NCBI GenBank assembly: GCA_037176705.1
Contig: CM073908.1
Location: 130,251,430-130,315,429 of the forward strand
Length of the DNA stretch: 64,000 nt
From: Molossus alvarezi
Taxonomy: Eukaryota; Chordata; Mammalia; Chiroptera; Molossidae
Direction: 5' to 3'
The notes below the pieces were generated by a model. The model had not been told where the DNA came from. It ran no database searches and saw only the letters and a list, made by a program, of their open reading frames with translations. How positions within the stretch are numbered: position 1 is the first letter of the stretch; every line of letters begins with the position of its first letter. Below are positions 1-10,644 of the stretch, one piece after another. A program made the position numbers and the translations under genes.

Positions 1-1080
1 CTATTGTGGATATTGATTTCCTAGGGAAAAATGAAATGTGCTGTTGTGGTCCTGTGTGCTTTATTGACCACATAAACTCTAATTGATTAAGAAGGTTTAT
101 GTACTATCCCTTAGTTTGTATATTACTGCAAATTTATTTCAATAAAGCTTCTACAGTGGTAGCTGATTGCAACTACGTATATTAATAAACAGCACTACTA
201 ATGTACAAACAGTTATTACAAATATATCTGTTTTATAGGCCTGCCTTAGTCCAAATAAAACCTTCAGTGTATTTTATAGTGGTTCGTGAGGAGCTTTATA
301 ATTACGCGCACATTTAAAATGAGAATAGGCATGACAATAGAATGCAATTCCTCCAATCCTTCCATTTTTGCTGACTGTATTGAAAACTACAGAAGCCAAA
401 GAAAGCTACTAGATATATTTATGACTAAGTTATAAATAATACTTTTTGTTTCATATTTTTCTAACGGTGTAACATCTTGGTCAAGTTTAATTTTTTTTTT
501 CCATCCCGCCCAACATTTTGAAGACTCAAGCTGGTGAATTTCTCTCAGTATTTCTTATCCTCACATCCAATTATTATTAGCTTAGTTTTCTGTGTATTGA
601 TTATAACAAACAACCTGGGTATAATAGAGTTTACTTTGATATGCTTGCCTACCAACAAAATTAATCTTGTGTAAACACATTTTGGGGAGGAAGATAATAC
701 TAGCCACTGAATGGAGACAAAGATGAATTCCCTTATGATTTTCCTAGTATCCTCTGACAGTATCCACTGGAACAGTAGAAAAACTTCGTGGAAAAATGAT
801 TTGCTGCCCTGTGCAACTCTGACTGTTGCCTCTTGCTTTATCTTGCCAAAAGTTGTATTAAAATACAGAAGTAGGTGTAAGATATAGGAATAGCAAAATA
901 AAGTATATATTGGTTTTAAGTATTTCAATCTAGAGCCTGAATATGACAATCATGGTAAATTGACTTACTGTCATCAACTATATATCAGACTTCAAATTGT
1001 AAAACAAAACAAGGCATTAAAGTACACCTTCTTAATGCAATCTGCATTGTCGGTCCTGCTGAATTGCATGTTTTAGGTCT
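1..1080. other. AT-rich stretch without recognised feature
   Basis: I see no coding region, RNA gene or repeat family I can name. Open frames here lack family similarity and low-complexity AT sequence dominates. Confidence 0.5.
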
Positions 1081-1084
1081 ATTA

Positions 1085-2215
1085 TTTTATTGAACAGTAC
1101 CATTAAACAACAGAATATAATCAACATTTTTAGAACATTCCACCCAATAGCAGAATTCTATTTTTTTCCCCCAAGACAGGCCATATCCTGGGCCATAAAC
1201 CTAACCTCAAAAAATTTAAATGAGTTAAAATTATATAAAGTATGTTCTTTGACCATAATGGAATCAAACCAGAAATCAATAATAGAAAAAAAAAGGAAGA
1301 TCTTCAAACACATATTAAATCACACACTTCTCAATGATTTATGGGTCAAAGAAGAAATCTCAAGAGAAGTACAATAAATACATCAAATTTAAGGAATATG
1401 AAAATGCAAGATGTCAACATTTGTGGGACACAGCTAAAGGTACTGAGAGTGAAATTTATAGCACTAAATGTTTGCATTACAAAGGAGGAAAATTCTTAAA
1501 TCAATGATCCATGCACCCATTTCGAGAAACCAGAGAAGAACAAAATAAATCCATAACAAACATAAATAAAGTGATAATAAAGAGCAGAAATCAACTAAAT
1601 CGAAGGGAAAAAAAGTGAAGAAAAGCAGTGAAACCAATTGCTGGTTCATTGACAAAAGGTCAATAAAATGTATAATGACTAGAAAATGGAGAGGGCAAAA
1701 TTTTCTAATATCAGGGATGAAACAGTAGATATCATTACAGATGGGAAAGGGGATATTATATAACGAGATTTATGCAGAATCTTTATGGAGAAACAACAAA
1801 ACTCTGGTGAAATAAATCAAAGAATATCTGAGTAAATGGAGAGACATGCCATGTTCATGGATTAAAGATGTGAGTTCTCGCCCTGGCCGGTTTGGCTCAG
1901 CGGTTAGAGCATCAGCCTGTGGTCTGGAGAGACCCGGGTTCAGTTCCCTCTAAGGGCATGTACTTCAGTTGCAGTTTGTCCCAGGCCTTGGTTGGGTCGT
2001 GTGGGTGGCAACCACTCAATGTGTCCCTTTCATGTCGATGTTTCTCTCTCTCTCTCTCTCTCCCTCCCACTCTATCTGAACAAAATATTGAAAAATGTCC
2101 TCGGGTGAGGATAAAAAAACAAACAAAAAATATGTGAATTCTCCCCAAATTGATCTATAGGTTTAATACAGTTGAGTCTGTAGTTATTAAAAAAGATCCA
2201 CAAACACTGTTTACC
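1085..2215 (+). mobile_element. Old L1 ORF2 fragment, interrupted by a Ves SINE
   Basis: Plus-strand translation from about 1,105 gives a decayed L1 ORF2 endonuclease segment (IINIFRTFHPIAEFYFF, the counterpart of [16 protein letters not shown] in the young L1 of this window). Matches to the region after the endonuclease follow (GTACTGAGAGTGAAATTTAT, then a W-F-x-x-K stretch near 1,640). By about 1,840 it jumps to the late ORF2 motif around ATGTTCATGGATT, so most of the reverse transcriptase has been deleted. The element resumes after the SINE at 1,880-2,131. Many stops and frameshifts make it non-coding. The subfamily cannot be assigned by eye. Confidence 0.7.
1880..2131 (+). mobile_element. 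Ves SINE, long (~250 bp) type
   Basis: The tRNA-derived head has an A-box-like TGGCTCAGCGG and a B-box-like GGGTTCAGTTCC. The body runs through the CTCTCTC tract to GTCCTCGGGTGAGGATAAA and an A-rich tail. The imperfect TSD TGTGARTTCTC lies at 1,869-1,879 and about 2,133-2,143. It sits inside the old L1 at 1,085-2,215. Confidence 0.92.
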
Positions 2216-3540
2216 ACTGCTGTCCATATTTCCATATTTTATGGATCGCTTTCAGCTTTTTTTAAATTAACTTCAGTGTGATGATTACTAAATGATCTGC
2301 TATAGTCATGGCTAAAAAATGTAGTTTCTCAAATGCACTGTTTTGTTTTCTCAGAATTTCTTCTTTAAATTCATCCATCAAAACTTAGGTCTTGCTAATG
2401 TCCTTCTGGTGGAAGGGTTTCCAGAACCTCATTCTCACTTAAACACTTCTCACAGGTGTTCCCCTAACTGAATAGTTTTTCTAAGTATAGCTGAAAACAA
2501 TAACTGGGAACTCTGTCTTCAGATCAAATGCCCCAAATAGTTATTTGCTAGTCATGAAGAAAGCTAACATGATGTAGAATTGAATAAGACCTTAAAGAGG
2601 AATTTAGAGCTATATCTATTAGGTGTGAAATATGCATGGTGGCTCTGAGTACACCCTAGGGCATATAAAGGCAGATAATGACCATACTATCGATGAAATT
2701 AAGTAATAGAAATTAAAATGAATTAAATACATTTTGTAAAATAAATGAGATTGTGATTTATTATATTGTGCACTCTTTCTAATATTTGGACTTATAATAC
2801 AATAATAAGAATAGAGAATGAAAAAATAAAATCTGAAACAGCAGTAAAGTCCAGACTATACCTACTCTAAGTTACTTCTGTAAATGCACAAAATTAGGGA
2901 CTCAGTTATATCCATCACTGAGGAATATTATTTCTCAATTCAGTATAGATAACCTTCCAGAAAAAGTTATAAGATATTTGATGGGTTTGCTAAGAAATAG
3001 TAATTGCACATTTGTCTAATTTGCCAAGGCGTCTGAAAAATCCATTGGCCTATATACTTAAGGAAGGCCTTGCTGCACATTTTACAACCTCCAAAACTTT
3101 GGAATGTGAAGTTTCAAATAAGTGGCTCTTGTTATATGTAATTTTCTATCATTATCACAATGCAAACATAGTTCCAGTTCCCACCCGCTTAGAAAAGTTA
3201 CCAAGCAAATTTAGTTGTGATTTTCAAGACTTAACTAATTTGAGATCACTTGTGTTGTGGCAACATGTTTACATACATGTATGGAAGATCCCGAGGATGA
3301 GTTATTACATTTGTTTTATTCTCAATACCAAGAAAAACAAATATTTTAAATTGAATATGCACTTTATCTTTTTCTAGTAATCCATCATAGTGAACTCTTT
3401 TCCAATTTCAAAAAACAGTATATATACTTATGTAGATGGGTATACATCATATATAAGCATATACATATATGTTATATGCACAGGATAAAAAAAAAAACTA
3501 TTAAAGTATAAATGAAAAACTTTAAGCTTCTTCATCATGC
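2216..3540. other. AT-rich stretch without recognised feature
   Basis: Nothing assignable was seen. An open frame at 3,012-3,377 has no family resemblance, codon pattern or context suggesting a gene. Confidence 0.5.
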
Positions 3541-3701
3541 CTCACTACAAGGACCCCTGGCTCCTTTTCTAAAAGATAGAATTAGCATTTTCTATATATA
3601 CCTGAAGTGGAGTATATGCCATAGTAGCATGTGGAATGCTCCCTGAAATTTTTGTTTTTTTGAGGCTTTACTCTATTCCATTAAATGGATGCACACAAGC
3701 T

Positions 3702-3915
3702 CCCCCTGCCTTTTATTGATTTTTAGAGAGAGAGGAAGGGAGAGGGAGAGAGAGATAGAAACATCGATTAGAGAGAACGTCAATTGGCCAGCCTCCAGTA
3801 TGCCCCGCTATGGGGATCGGGCCCACAACCTGGTCATGTGCCCTGACTGGGAATCGAACCAGTGATCTCTTGGTGCCTGGGTTGACGCTCAACCACTGAG
3901 CCACACAGGCCATGT
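3702..3915 (-). mobile_element. Ves SINE, short (~215 bp) type
   Basis: Reverse orientation. The tail end reads ATTGATTTTTAGAGAGAG and the head ends TGAGCCACACAGGCC. The 14-bp TSD GATGCACACAAGCT is at 3,688-3,701 and 3,916-3,929. Confidence 0.93.
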
Positions 3916-4247
3916 GATGCACACAAGCTTTTAATCATTTCTAAGTTGTAGAACATGTGGCTTGATTTTTGCTGTTAAAACAAAATTAAATGACATTATA
4001 ATGAGCTCTTGTCATAGTGTATGAATGGAGCTATGGGGAAACTCCCCAGCAAAAATTGCTAGGTCAAAGGTTCTGGATTTAAATTTTTCTTGGACACTGA
4101 AAAATTGTCCTCCATAAATGTTAAATTTATTTAGATGCTCACGAGTAGTTATAAAGTTGACTGTTTTTTCAGCATCTGTGCCAAATCATAATTTCACTTA
4201 ATTTTGTAAGTTTGACCAGTAGTTGAAAATATGTTGTTTGCATTTTT

Positions 4248-4490
4248 TTTTAATTCTCACCCGAGGACATTTTTATTTTTGCATTCATCTTTCAGATAGA
4301 GCAGGAGGGAGGGGAAGAGAGAGAGAAATATCAACGTGAGAGAGACATATCGACTGGTTGTCACCCACATGACCCCAACCGGGGCCAGGGACAAACTGCA
4401 ACTGAGGTATGTGCCCTTAGCGGGAACTGAACCCGAGTCGCTCTGGTCCATGGGCCGATGCTCTAACCGCTGAGCAAAACCAGCCAGGGC
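4248..4490 (-). mobile_element. Ves SINE, long type
   Basis: Reverse orientation, with CTCACCCGAGGACATTTT at the tail side and GCTGAGCAAAACCAGCCAGG at the head. The perfect 16-bp TSD TGTTGTTTGCATTTTT is at 4,232-4,247 and 4,491-4,506. Confidence 0.94.
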
Positions 4491-4590
4491 TGTTGTTTGC
4501 ATTTTTAAACAGTCTTTTATATTTTTAGTCATATTTATTTAACTGCTCGATCATAAATTGTGCACATTTTTCTTAAATTTGATATCTTTT

Positions 4591-4610
4591 ACACACACAC
4601 ACACACACAC
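4591..4610. repeat. (AC)n microsatellite
   Basis: Ten uninterrupted AC units. Confidence 0.95.
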
Positions 4611-4792
4611 AATCATGTTGTTTACACTTGAAAGAACTTGGAATTTTAGAACAAGTTTAAATAATAATAGTGTTATTATTTAGTTTTTCTAAATTTTCCT
4701 GTAATTATTCTAGTGTTTTCTCATTAAGCATTATACTTTCCTTAATTTTCAATATAGATATAGGCAATTGTTTTTAAAAATCAGGACTGCAG

Positions 4793-4897
4793 CCCTGGTG
4801 GGTTTGGCTCAGCTGTTGGAGCGTCGGAGCGTTGACCTGTGGACCAGAGACCGGGTTCGGTTACCACTAGGGGAATGTACCAAAAAAAAAAAAAAAA
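4793..4897 (+). mobile_element. Head-only Ves SINE (tRNA part plus poly-A)
   Basis: Only the tRNA-derived head is present (GGTTTGGCTCAGC ... CGGGTTCGGTTACCACTAGG). It stops at GGAATGTACC and runs straight into about 20 A residues, with no body or CT tract. The 17-bp TSD AAAAATCAGGACTGCAG (4,776-4,792 and 4,898-4,914) shows that it inserted in this short form. A second copy with the same end point lies at 33,950-34,057. Confidence 0.88.
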
Positions 4898-4914
4898 AAA
4901 AATCAGGACTGCAG

Positions 4915-5185
4915 GATATGTTTATGTACTAGTTCCAAGTTTGCATTCTTATACACCATGAATAAGTCCTAGAGGTATAAAGCACAGCATAGTGATTATA
5001 GTCAACAATGCAGTTGTTGCTAAGAGACTAGATTGTAATTGTTCTCACCACCAAAAAGAAATGATAATTATGTGCCATAATAGAGGTGTTTGCTAATGCT
5101 ACATTTATATATTGCAATATCAAATCAAGTTGTACACCTTAAACTTACACAATGTTATATGTCAGTGATATCTCAATAAAGAAAA
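4915..5185 (+). mobile_element. Old L1 3' UTR end
   Basis: This resembles the 3' end of L1MA/MB-type elements: AGCATAGTGATTATAGTCAAC, then a GTTCTCACCACCAAAA block, TTGTACACCTTAAACTTACAC and finally ATATCTCAATAAAGAAA, which carries an AATAAA signal. Diverged and 5'-truncated. Confidence 0.7.
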
Positions 5186-5530
5186 TAGGACTGAATATTA
5201 TCTTATGTGTGTTTATAATGCAAATTGATAATCATAACTTTTTCTTCTGATTTAATTAAATTATACATTTGTGATTTGTGTATATAATGTACATATTATG
5301 CATATACATATATCATATACATATTATATTTAACTAAAATTGCCAATTTTGAACTACCTTTGTATTCCTGTCATTATTCATTCATATCATCAACATTTAT
5401 TGTGTGCCGAAAATGTGGCAGGCATTTTCCCAGATACTAGAGACTTAGCAATAAAACATGTAAAATCCTTGCCCTCAAGGGCAAGGTATATAGTTATTTT
5501 AATACATCAGTAGCTTCTTTTCCCTTACAA
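5186..5530. other. AT-rich sequence with an old interspersed-repeat remnant
   Basis: Positions about 5,390-5,490 (CATTTATTGTGTGCCGAAAATGTGGCAGG, then CCTTGCCCTCAAGG) resemble a widespread ancient mammalian repeat with the theme 'tattgagcacctactatgtgccaggca'. I cannot name the family with certainty. The rest is unassigned. Confidence 0.35.
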
Positions 5531-6194
5531 TTGATTTCTTGCCTGGCTATTGGTAAGTTATACTGAATTGAATTTTATTATCAGTATTATACCGACATAA
5601 AAAATATTTTTAAGCATTAGCTTAATTACAACTCTTGGAAATTTAAATTGCTTTGAAATTAAATTTTTGGTTTGAAATTACTTACTGTGAGACCATCTGG
5701 GCCTTTAAATTTTTGGTGAGGTTTTAAAAATCAAGATTTAAATATTAATTTTATTTAGTTACTGGCTTGTTTAGATTTTACATCTCTTCTGGCACTAATT
5801 TTAGCAACTTCTGTTATTTCTACAATACAGTACATTTAATCCTTGTTGTCAAAGAATTTTATACAAATTATACTAAAGAATTTTGACATGTATCTTTTAA
5901 TTTCTGTTTTTTCTTTCCTCATTCCCCATTTTGTTAGCATAGCATTTCATTATTTTTCATATATTAATTTAGTATCATAATATTTTAAAAAATAGAAAAT
6001 AGTTTTTGATTTTTAATACTTATTTAATTTTTTACATTTTCTTCCTTGTTATTCTCATGGTTATATCTTGTTCTTCTCCCAAAACTTTTAGATTAAAATG
6101 TATCAATTTTAAAAATATTATTTCTTATTTAGGAATATATGAGTTTAAAAAGTGCGGATTTTTTTTTCACTAAGAATTAACTTTAGCATCATCC

Positions 6195-6439
6195 TTTTTT
6201 TTTTTTTGTCCTCACCTGAGGACATTTTTCCATTTTTTTGTTCAGATTGAGTGGGAGGGAGAGAAAGGAAGAGAGAAACATCGATGTGAAAGGGACACAT
6301 CGAGTGGCTGCCTCTGGCATGACCCAACCAGGGCCAGGGACAAACTGCAACCGAGGTACGTGCCGTTAGCGGGAACCAAACCCAGGTCTCTCTGGACCAT
6401 GGGCCGACGCTCTAACCGCTGAGCCAAACTGGCCAGGGC
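6195..6439 (-). mobile_element. Ves SINE, long type
   Basis: Reverse copy with CTCACCTGAGGACATTTTTCC at the tail side and CTAACCGCTGAGCCAAACTGG at the head. The perfect TSD AGCATCATCC is at 6,185-6,194 and 6,440-6,449. Confidence 0.94.
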
Positions 6440-6769
6440 AGCATCATCCATTTTAAAAACATTTGGATCCTTAATCATTATTGTCTTTGTATTATGCAGT
6501 ATTGATTTCTATTTTACCTTTAATTTAAGAGTTATGTAACTGTTTTCTTTATAATTTAAAAATATTTTGATTTGATTTTAGATTTTCTTTCCTCCTTAAC
6601 TTTAAATATTATACCATTGTGGTCAGAAAAAGTCTCTTTTTCACATTTTTAAATGTAGTGTGATTTTCTTTGTGTTCTAACAAATGCTTAATTTTAGGAG
6701 TTGCCTTATCATCAAGTAAAATTTTGTGACTACATTATATATTATATGACTATATGACTATAGTAGATG

Positions 6770-7210
6770 CTGGTAAATCCCTGCCCATATCTCTCATATG
6801 CTACCATTTTCATTGTGTGCCTTTGAACTTCCAGTTGCCAGTGTCTGTACTTCTCTGCCACAGAGGCTGTTCTGTTCCCATGCAGCTTGCCAGACGTTCT
6901 GGTGAATTAATACATGCCCTGAAACTCCCAACCAATGACTGCTAGGGTACGATATATAAATGCTCCAGCTGCCCCCTGCCCTTGAGTCAGAAAATTTAGT
7001 CATATTTTATACATTTCTCAGAGTTTTTCCATGTAATTAACCTGTGATAGGTAGTTTCATTATGCACCCTTTATTGGTTGCTTTCCTTTCACTATATAAC
7101 TTTTCTCTTTTCTACCTGTGTTTCTTGTCTTCCCTAATAAACACATTTCACTAGAATTCTTGCCTTGCTTCTGAGACAATTCAAAATAAGACAATCCCAA
7201 TCATATTAAT
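6770..7210 (+). mobile_element. Possible LTR-like block
   Basis: A more GC-balanced island lies inside the inverted L1 remnant. It has a TATA-like GATATATAAATGCTCC (about 6,950), and CTTCCCTAATAAACACATTT with a poly(A) signal (about 7,130-7,150). This promoter-then-poly(A) order is that of a retroviral LTR. No TG...CA ends or target duplication could be fixed, so the call is tentative. Confidence 0.35.
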
Positions 7211-8716
7211 ACCCTTTTTTCCCCTTATAGACTATATGGTAAACTACCCCCAAAATTATGTGACTCATTTATTACCTGTTTATGGTGGGTTAAAATCTGT
7301 TTCTCATTCATCATTTTCCTTAATTTTGTTCATGTAGTCAGTTTTGTAATTTCAACATTTTGCTATTCAGTACCTAAGTATTAATTGCAAAGTTTTATTA
7401 TCAATGTGAAAAGTACTCTTTATCATTACATCATGCCCTTTTTTTCTACTTTAAAAATTATATATTAGGAGTAATATTTTGGTGCACTGGGTTCATACTT
7501 TTTCTTTTAAATCAGTTTAGATACACTTACTAAGATGCAACATACATCAGATAATGTTATTTTATCTGCTTGATCTTTTACTTCCAATATATGAACTTAT
7601 CTCATTTTGACTTACTGATATACAAATATTTAGTCTTAGTTATTTTGTTTTATCTTATGCTTTATATTCAAGGCTTTCTTTGTTTTCCCTCTTCTGCTGT
7701 GAGTATAGGTTTCTGTGTTTAGCTTTATAACTTTAGATGACATGTGATGAATTCTGAAGGATGGAAAGAACCTCTACTCTCCAGGTTGACAAGGGGTGAA
7801 AGTCCTTTCATGAAGAGAGATTAATGGGTGCCCTTGCACAGAGGCAAATGTTATTCCAGAGAGAATGAGAGTATGTATAACCTTAATAAAACACTAGTCC
7901 TGTCTCTGTTTTTATCCCTGAGGGGAGAAAAAAATTACTTAAAAGAAAAACTGTAATAGGGTCCTTGTAGTTCCAGCATTTAAATTATTTGTGATATGAA
8001 ATACCTTGAGATATCAAAGGCCCTACTTTTCCAACCCTCTAAAATAGTGTATTAAATTAGAATTCAATTGAATCTCTTCCAGTTTTGAAAATCTGCTATT
8101 TTTTTTTTTTTTTTAAGATTCTTACTTTGGGAGGGTGTTTTGGTTATATAACAATAATAATAATTTAATCATTGGATTTTTATCTGAGGCAGTTTTAAAA
8201 CATATCCATATATGCTCTTTCAAGAGATGAGATCCATGGCTCCTCCCAGGATTCTGGGTCAATCGCATGACTCTTTTTAATAGAATAAAGTAGTTCTATT
8301 GCTTCGTCAATTCCCAGGCTGAAATTCCAATCAACTGCCATTGCCAGCTGCCACCATTGGAGGGTGCCATCTTAGACCTCCTCCCAGTGTACTTCCCACA
8401 TGTTTCATTGGTTTTCATTTTCTACCAAGAGTCACTTCCCTTCAGCCAGTAGAACTTCCAGTAGCAACGTGATATACAGATTGTCAAGAGACAAATTATC
8501 ACAAGTTTGTTCATGTGGAATTCTTATTTCACTCTCGGTTTGGAAGGATAACCTGGTTGCATATAGAATTTCATATTGACAGTTTTATTTTTTTATTTTG
8601 TCACTCTGATTGTAGTTCTTTGTGGATGTGCTTTTAAGAAGAAAACTATCTTCTCAAAGCCCATTATGACATCAACATCTCCCCAGGGAGTTTCTAACAA
8701 AGCTAGTAATCATTTA

Positions 8717-8942
8717 TTTAAAAATTTTTTAAAAATATTTTTTCTTTATTGATTTTAGGGAGAGAGGAAAGGAGAGAGAGAGATAGAAACATTGATGAGA
8801 GAGAGCATCAATTGGCTGCCTCCTGCATGCCCCCCACTGGGGATTGGGCCCACAACCTGGGCATGTGCCCTGACCAGGAATTCAACCAAAGACCTCTTGA
8901 TGCTCGGGTTGATGCTCAACTACTGAGCCACATTGGCTGGGC
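8717..8942 (-). mobile_element. Ves SINE, short type
   Basis: Reverse copy: TTTATTGATTTTAGGGAGAG at the tail end, and a head ending CTACTGAGCCACATTGGCTGG. TSD AAGCTAGTAATCATTTA (8,700-8,716) against AGGCTAGTAATCATTTA (8,944-8,960). Confidence 0.92.
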
Positions 8943-8960
8943 AAGGCTAGTAATCATTTA

Positions 8961-9780
8961 AATCATTGTTTAGCAGTTGGTAATATGTCCTTATTTCTCT
9001 GGCAATATTGGTGGAAATACATTTGTTCACTTCATTAATGTTCTTTATATTCCATGTATATATCAAATATATAGTATGCGAAAACATTTCTAAACTTACA
9101 GTTGTTTTTCAATTAAAATTATTAATTTATATAAACATGTGATTTATATAAATTAATCTGACAGTAACAATGAAATGAAACAAAAGGAAAAATCTAGCAT
9201 AATAATAACAAAAGCCAAAAAATAAAAATTTCTGTATTTCTTATTAAAATATGTATTTGAATAAATTATATACAAATTAATTAAATGTTTCCAAGAAAAA
9301 TCTCAAAATATTCAAATTTGTTTCTTATATTTGTTTATGTTATGCTAATGTTAACTTGGATGAGAAATTGTAATGGAACAGCCAAAATTTTTTTTAAAGA
9401 AAATGAAGGGACACTTGTATTGCCTGTAGCAAAAAATTATGTATCTATAATAATTATGTAATATCCAATAATATTCAGCTTTCACAAAACATTTTATATA
9501 CAGTAATGTATATAAAATAGTTCAGATCATAATCAATGCAATAATTTATAAAACATAAGTGAAAGTAAAATGAAAATGTGCACGTGTATGCTTAATATGT
9601 AATAATTTTGTATTTCAAATAATGAAATTATAGCCTATTTAAAACCAACAAAGGATAAATACAAAAATATAAAAGACCAATAAGTGTATTAAATATGCTT
9701 AATATTTAATATTTAATATGCATTAATTTTTTTATATTTTACCCTGGTATTAGATTATGAAGGAGTTTAAAATATTAACT
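8961..9780. other. Very AT-rich stretch without recognised feature
   Basis: Long A/T-rich sequence; no gene or nameable repeat seen. Confidence 0.5.
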
Positions 9781-10640
9781 CTCTTTTTGGAAAGGAATTT
9801 GACACTGTGCCACAAATTTTAAATTTGCATGCTCTTTGCACAGTAATTCCACATGTAGAACTGTATCTGACTCAGCTACTTAAACATGTGCTGGGAGGGG
9901 CTCTCTTCACTATTTGGGAGTTCTGTTGTTCCTGCTCTCTGTCCATCCTAGTTGGGGTGGTCCCTCCCCTCGCCCTTTGCCCTTTAGGAATTATCTTTAG
10001 AAGGGCAGTGGAAGTGGGGAGGCTCCCACACCCAGGGGGTAGCGGTGACCTGACCCAAAGAAAAGGATTAGTCACTGGAACCCCCTCAGTTACCCCTCCA
10101 AGGTCCAAATGGAGCCAGGAAAGCCTTAAGTTGTTTCTTGTTATGCCATGTTCCTTTATTAAATTGAAAAAAGCAAATGCTTACTCTGAGGCCCTGGCTA
10201 CCTGCCATGGGCCCTTTTTATTCAGTGCAGCACCCCCTATACCGTTGATTGAATTGGGAACCAATTTTTAAAAAAAATATGGCTACATAAAAGGCAAAAT
10301 AATAGTGAAATAAATTGTAGTGTATATACATTGTGACTACTATACAGCTTTTACACTCAATCTTTTAAATCTATATATATTTACAAAAACATCTCCAAGA
10401 CACATTTCTAATTAAAAAAAAAAAAAGCAAATTGTAGACTTTCAGATAAGTGCACAAATGTATATATTATTTATGTAAATGTATACGTAGATGCATTTGC
10501 TAATACACATGTTTGATGACTAATCATGGTTTCTTTCTGCAAAGGGGTATGCATTTGCATTTTGGGGAAATTTTACATTAAGTACATGCTGTACTTATAA
10601 TTAATAATATAACCAAAGAAATAGTTACATAATGGCATAT
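9781..10640 (+). mobile_element. Old L1M 3' fragment with a GC-richer insert
   Basis: About 9,790-9,885 resembles the L1M stretch before the ORF2 end (GCACAGTAATTCCACATGTAG). The theme resumes about 10,245-10,600 with an L1M-like 3' UTR (AAATTGTAGTGTATATACATTG and following). The intervening part is described as a separate insert. Confidence 0.45.
9888..10240. other. GC-richer insert of unknown origin inside old L1
   Basis: This roughly 350-bp block differs sharply in composition from its AT-rich surroundings, with several CpG and CCC/GGG runs. The plus-strand open frame at 9,807-10,271 (154 codons) spans it but crosses the junctions with L1 sequence and has no recognisable domain, so I do not treat it as a gene. 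It could be a solo LTR or another inserted element. Confidence 0.35.
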
Positions 10641-10644
10641 TACT

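Larger units (their letters stand above)
3650..4590 (-). mobile_element. Old L1 (L1M-like) 3' region, inverted, split by two SINEs
   Basis: The plus strand reads as the reverse complement of the C-terminal ORF2 / 3' UTR part of an old mammalian L1. An example is the stretch near 4,050-4,150 with TTGCTAGGTCAAAGG and TTGTCCTCCATAAATG, equivalent to the usual TTGCTGGATCAAAGG...CCTCCA pattern. It is heavily diverged. Limits are approximate. Confidence 0.5.
5530..8660 (-). mobile_element. Ancient L1 ORF2/ORF1 remnant, inverted and interrupted
   Basis: The plus strand carries scattered antisense L1 landmarks in the correct order for a minus-strand element. ORF2 reverse-transcriptase-side sequence lies near 5,690-5,860 (TGAGACCATCTGGGCC). 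The endonuclease end is near 6,600-6,690 (ATACCATTGTGGTCAGAAAAAG). The ORF1-side sequence lies near 8,520-8,640 (TTTGGAAGGATAACCTGGTTGCATATAG). It is interrupted by a Ves SINE at 6,195 and an LTR-like block near 6.8-7.2 kb. Boundaries and continuity are inferred from order, not from an alignment. Confidence 0.45.

Noticed and set aside
1892..2137. Open frames at Ves SINE positions (here and in most other copies), often starting like M-A-Q-R-L-E-H
   Set aside because: They are translations of the tRNA-like head and CT tract of the SINE, repeated at each copy; not proteins.
9807..10271. 154-codon plus-strand open frame as a possible gene
   Set aside because: It crosses junctions between old L1 sequence and the GC-richer insert, has no recognisable domain and no splice or promoter context.
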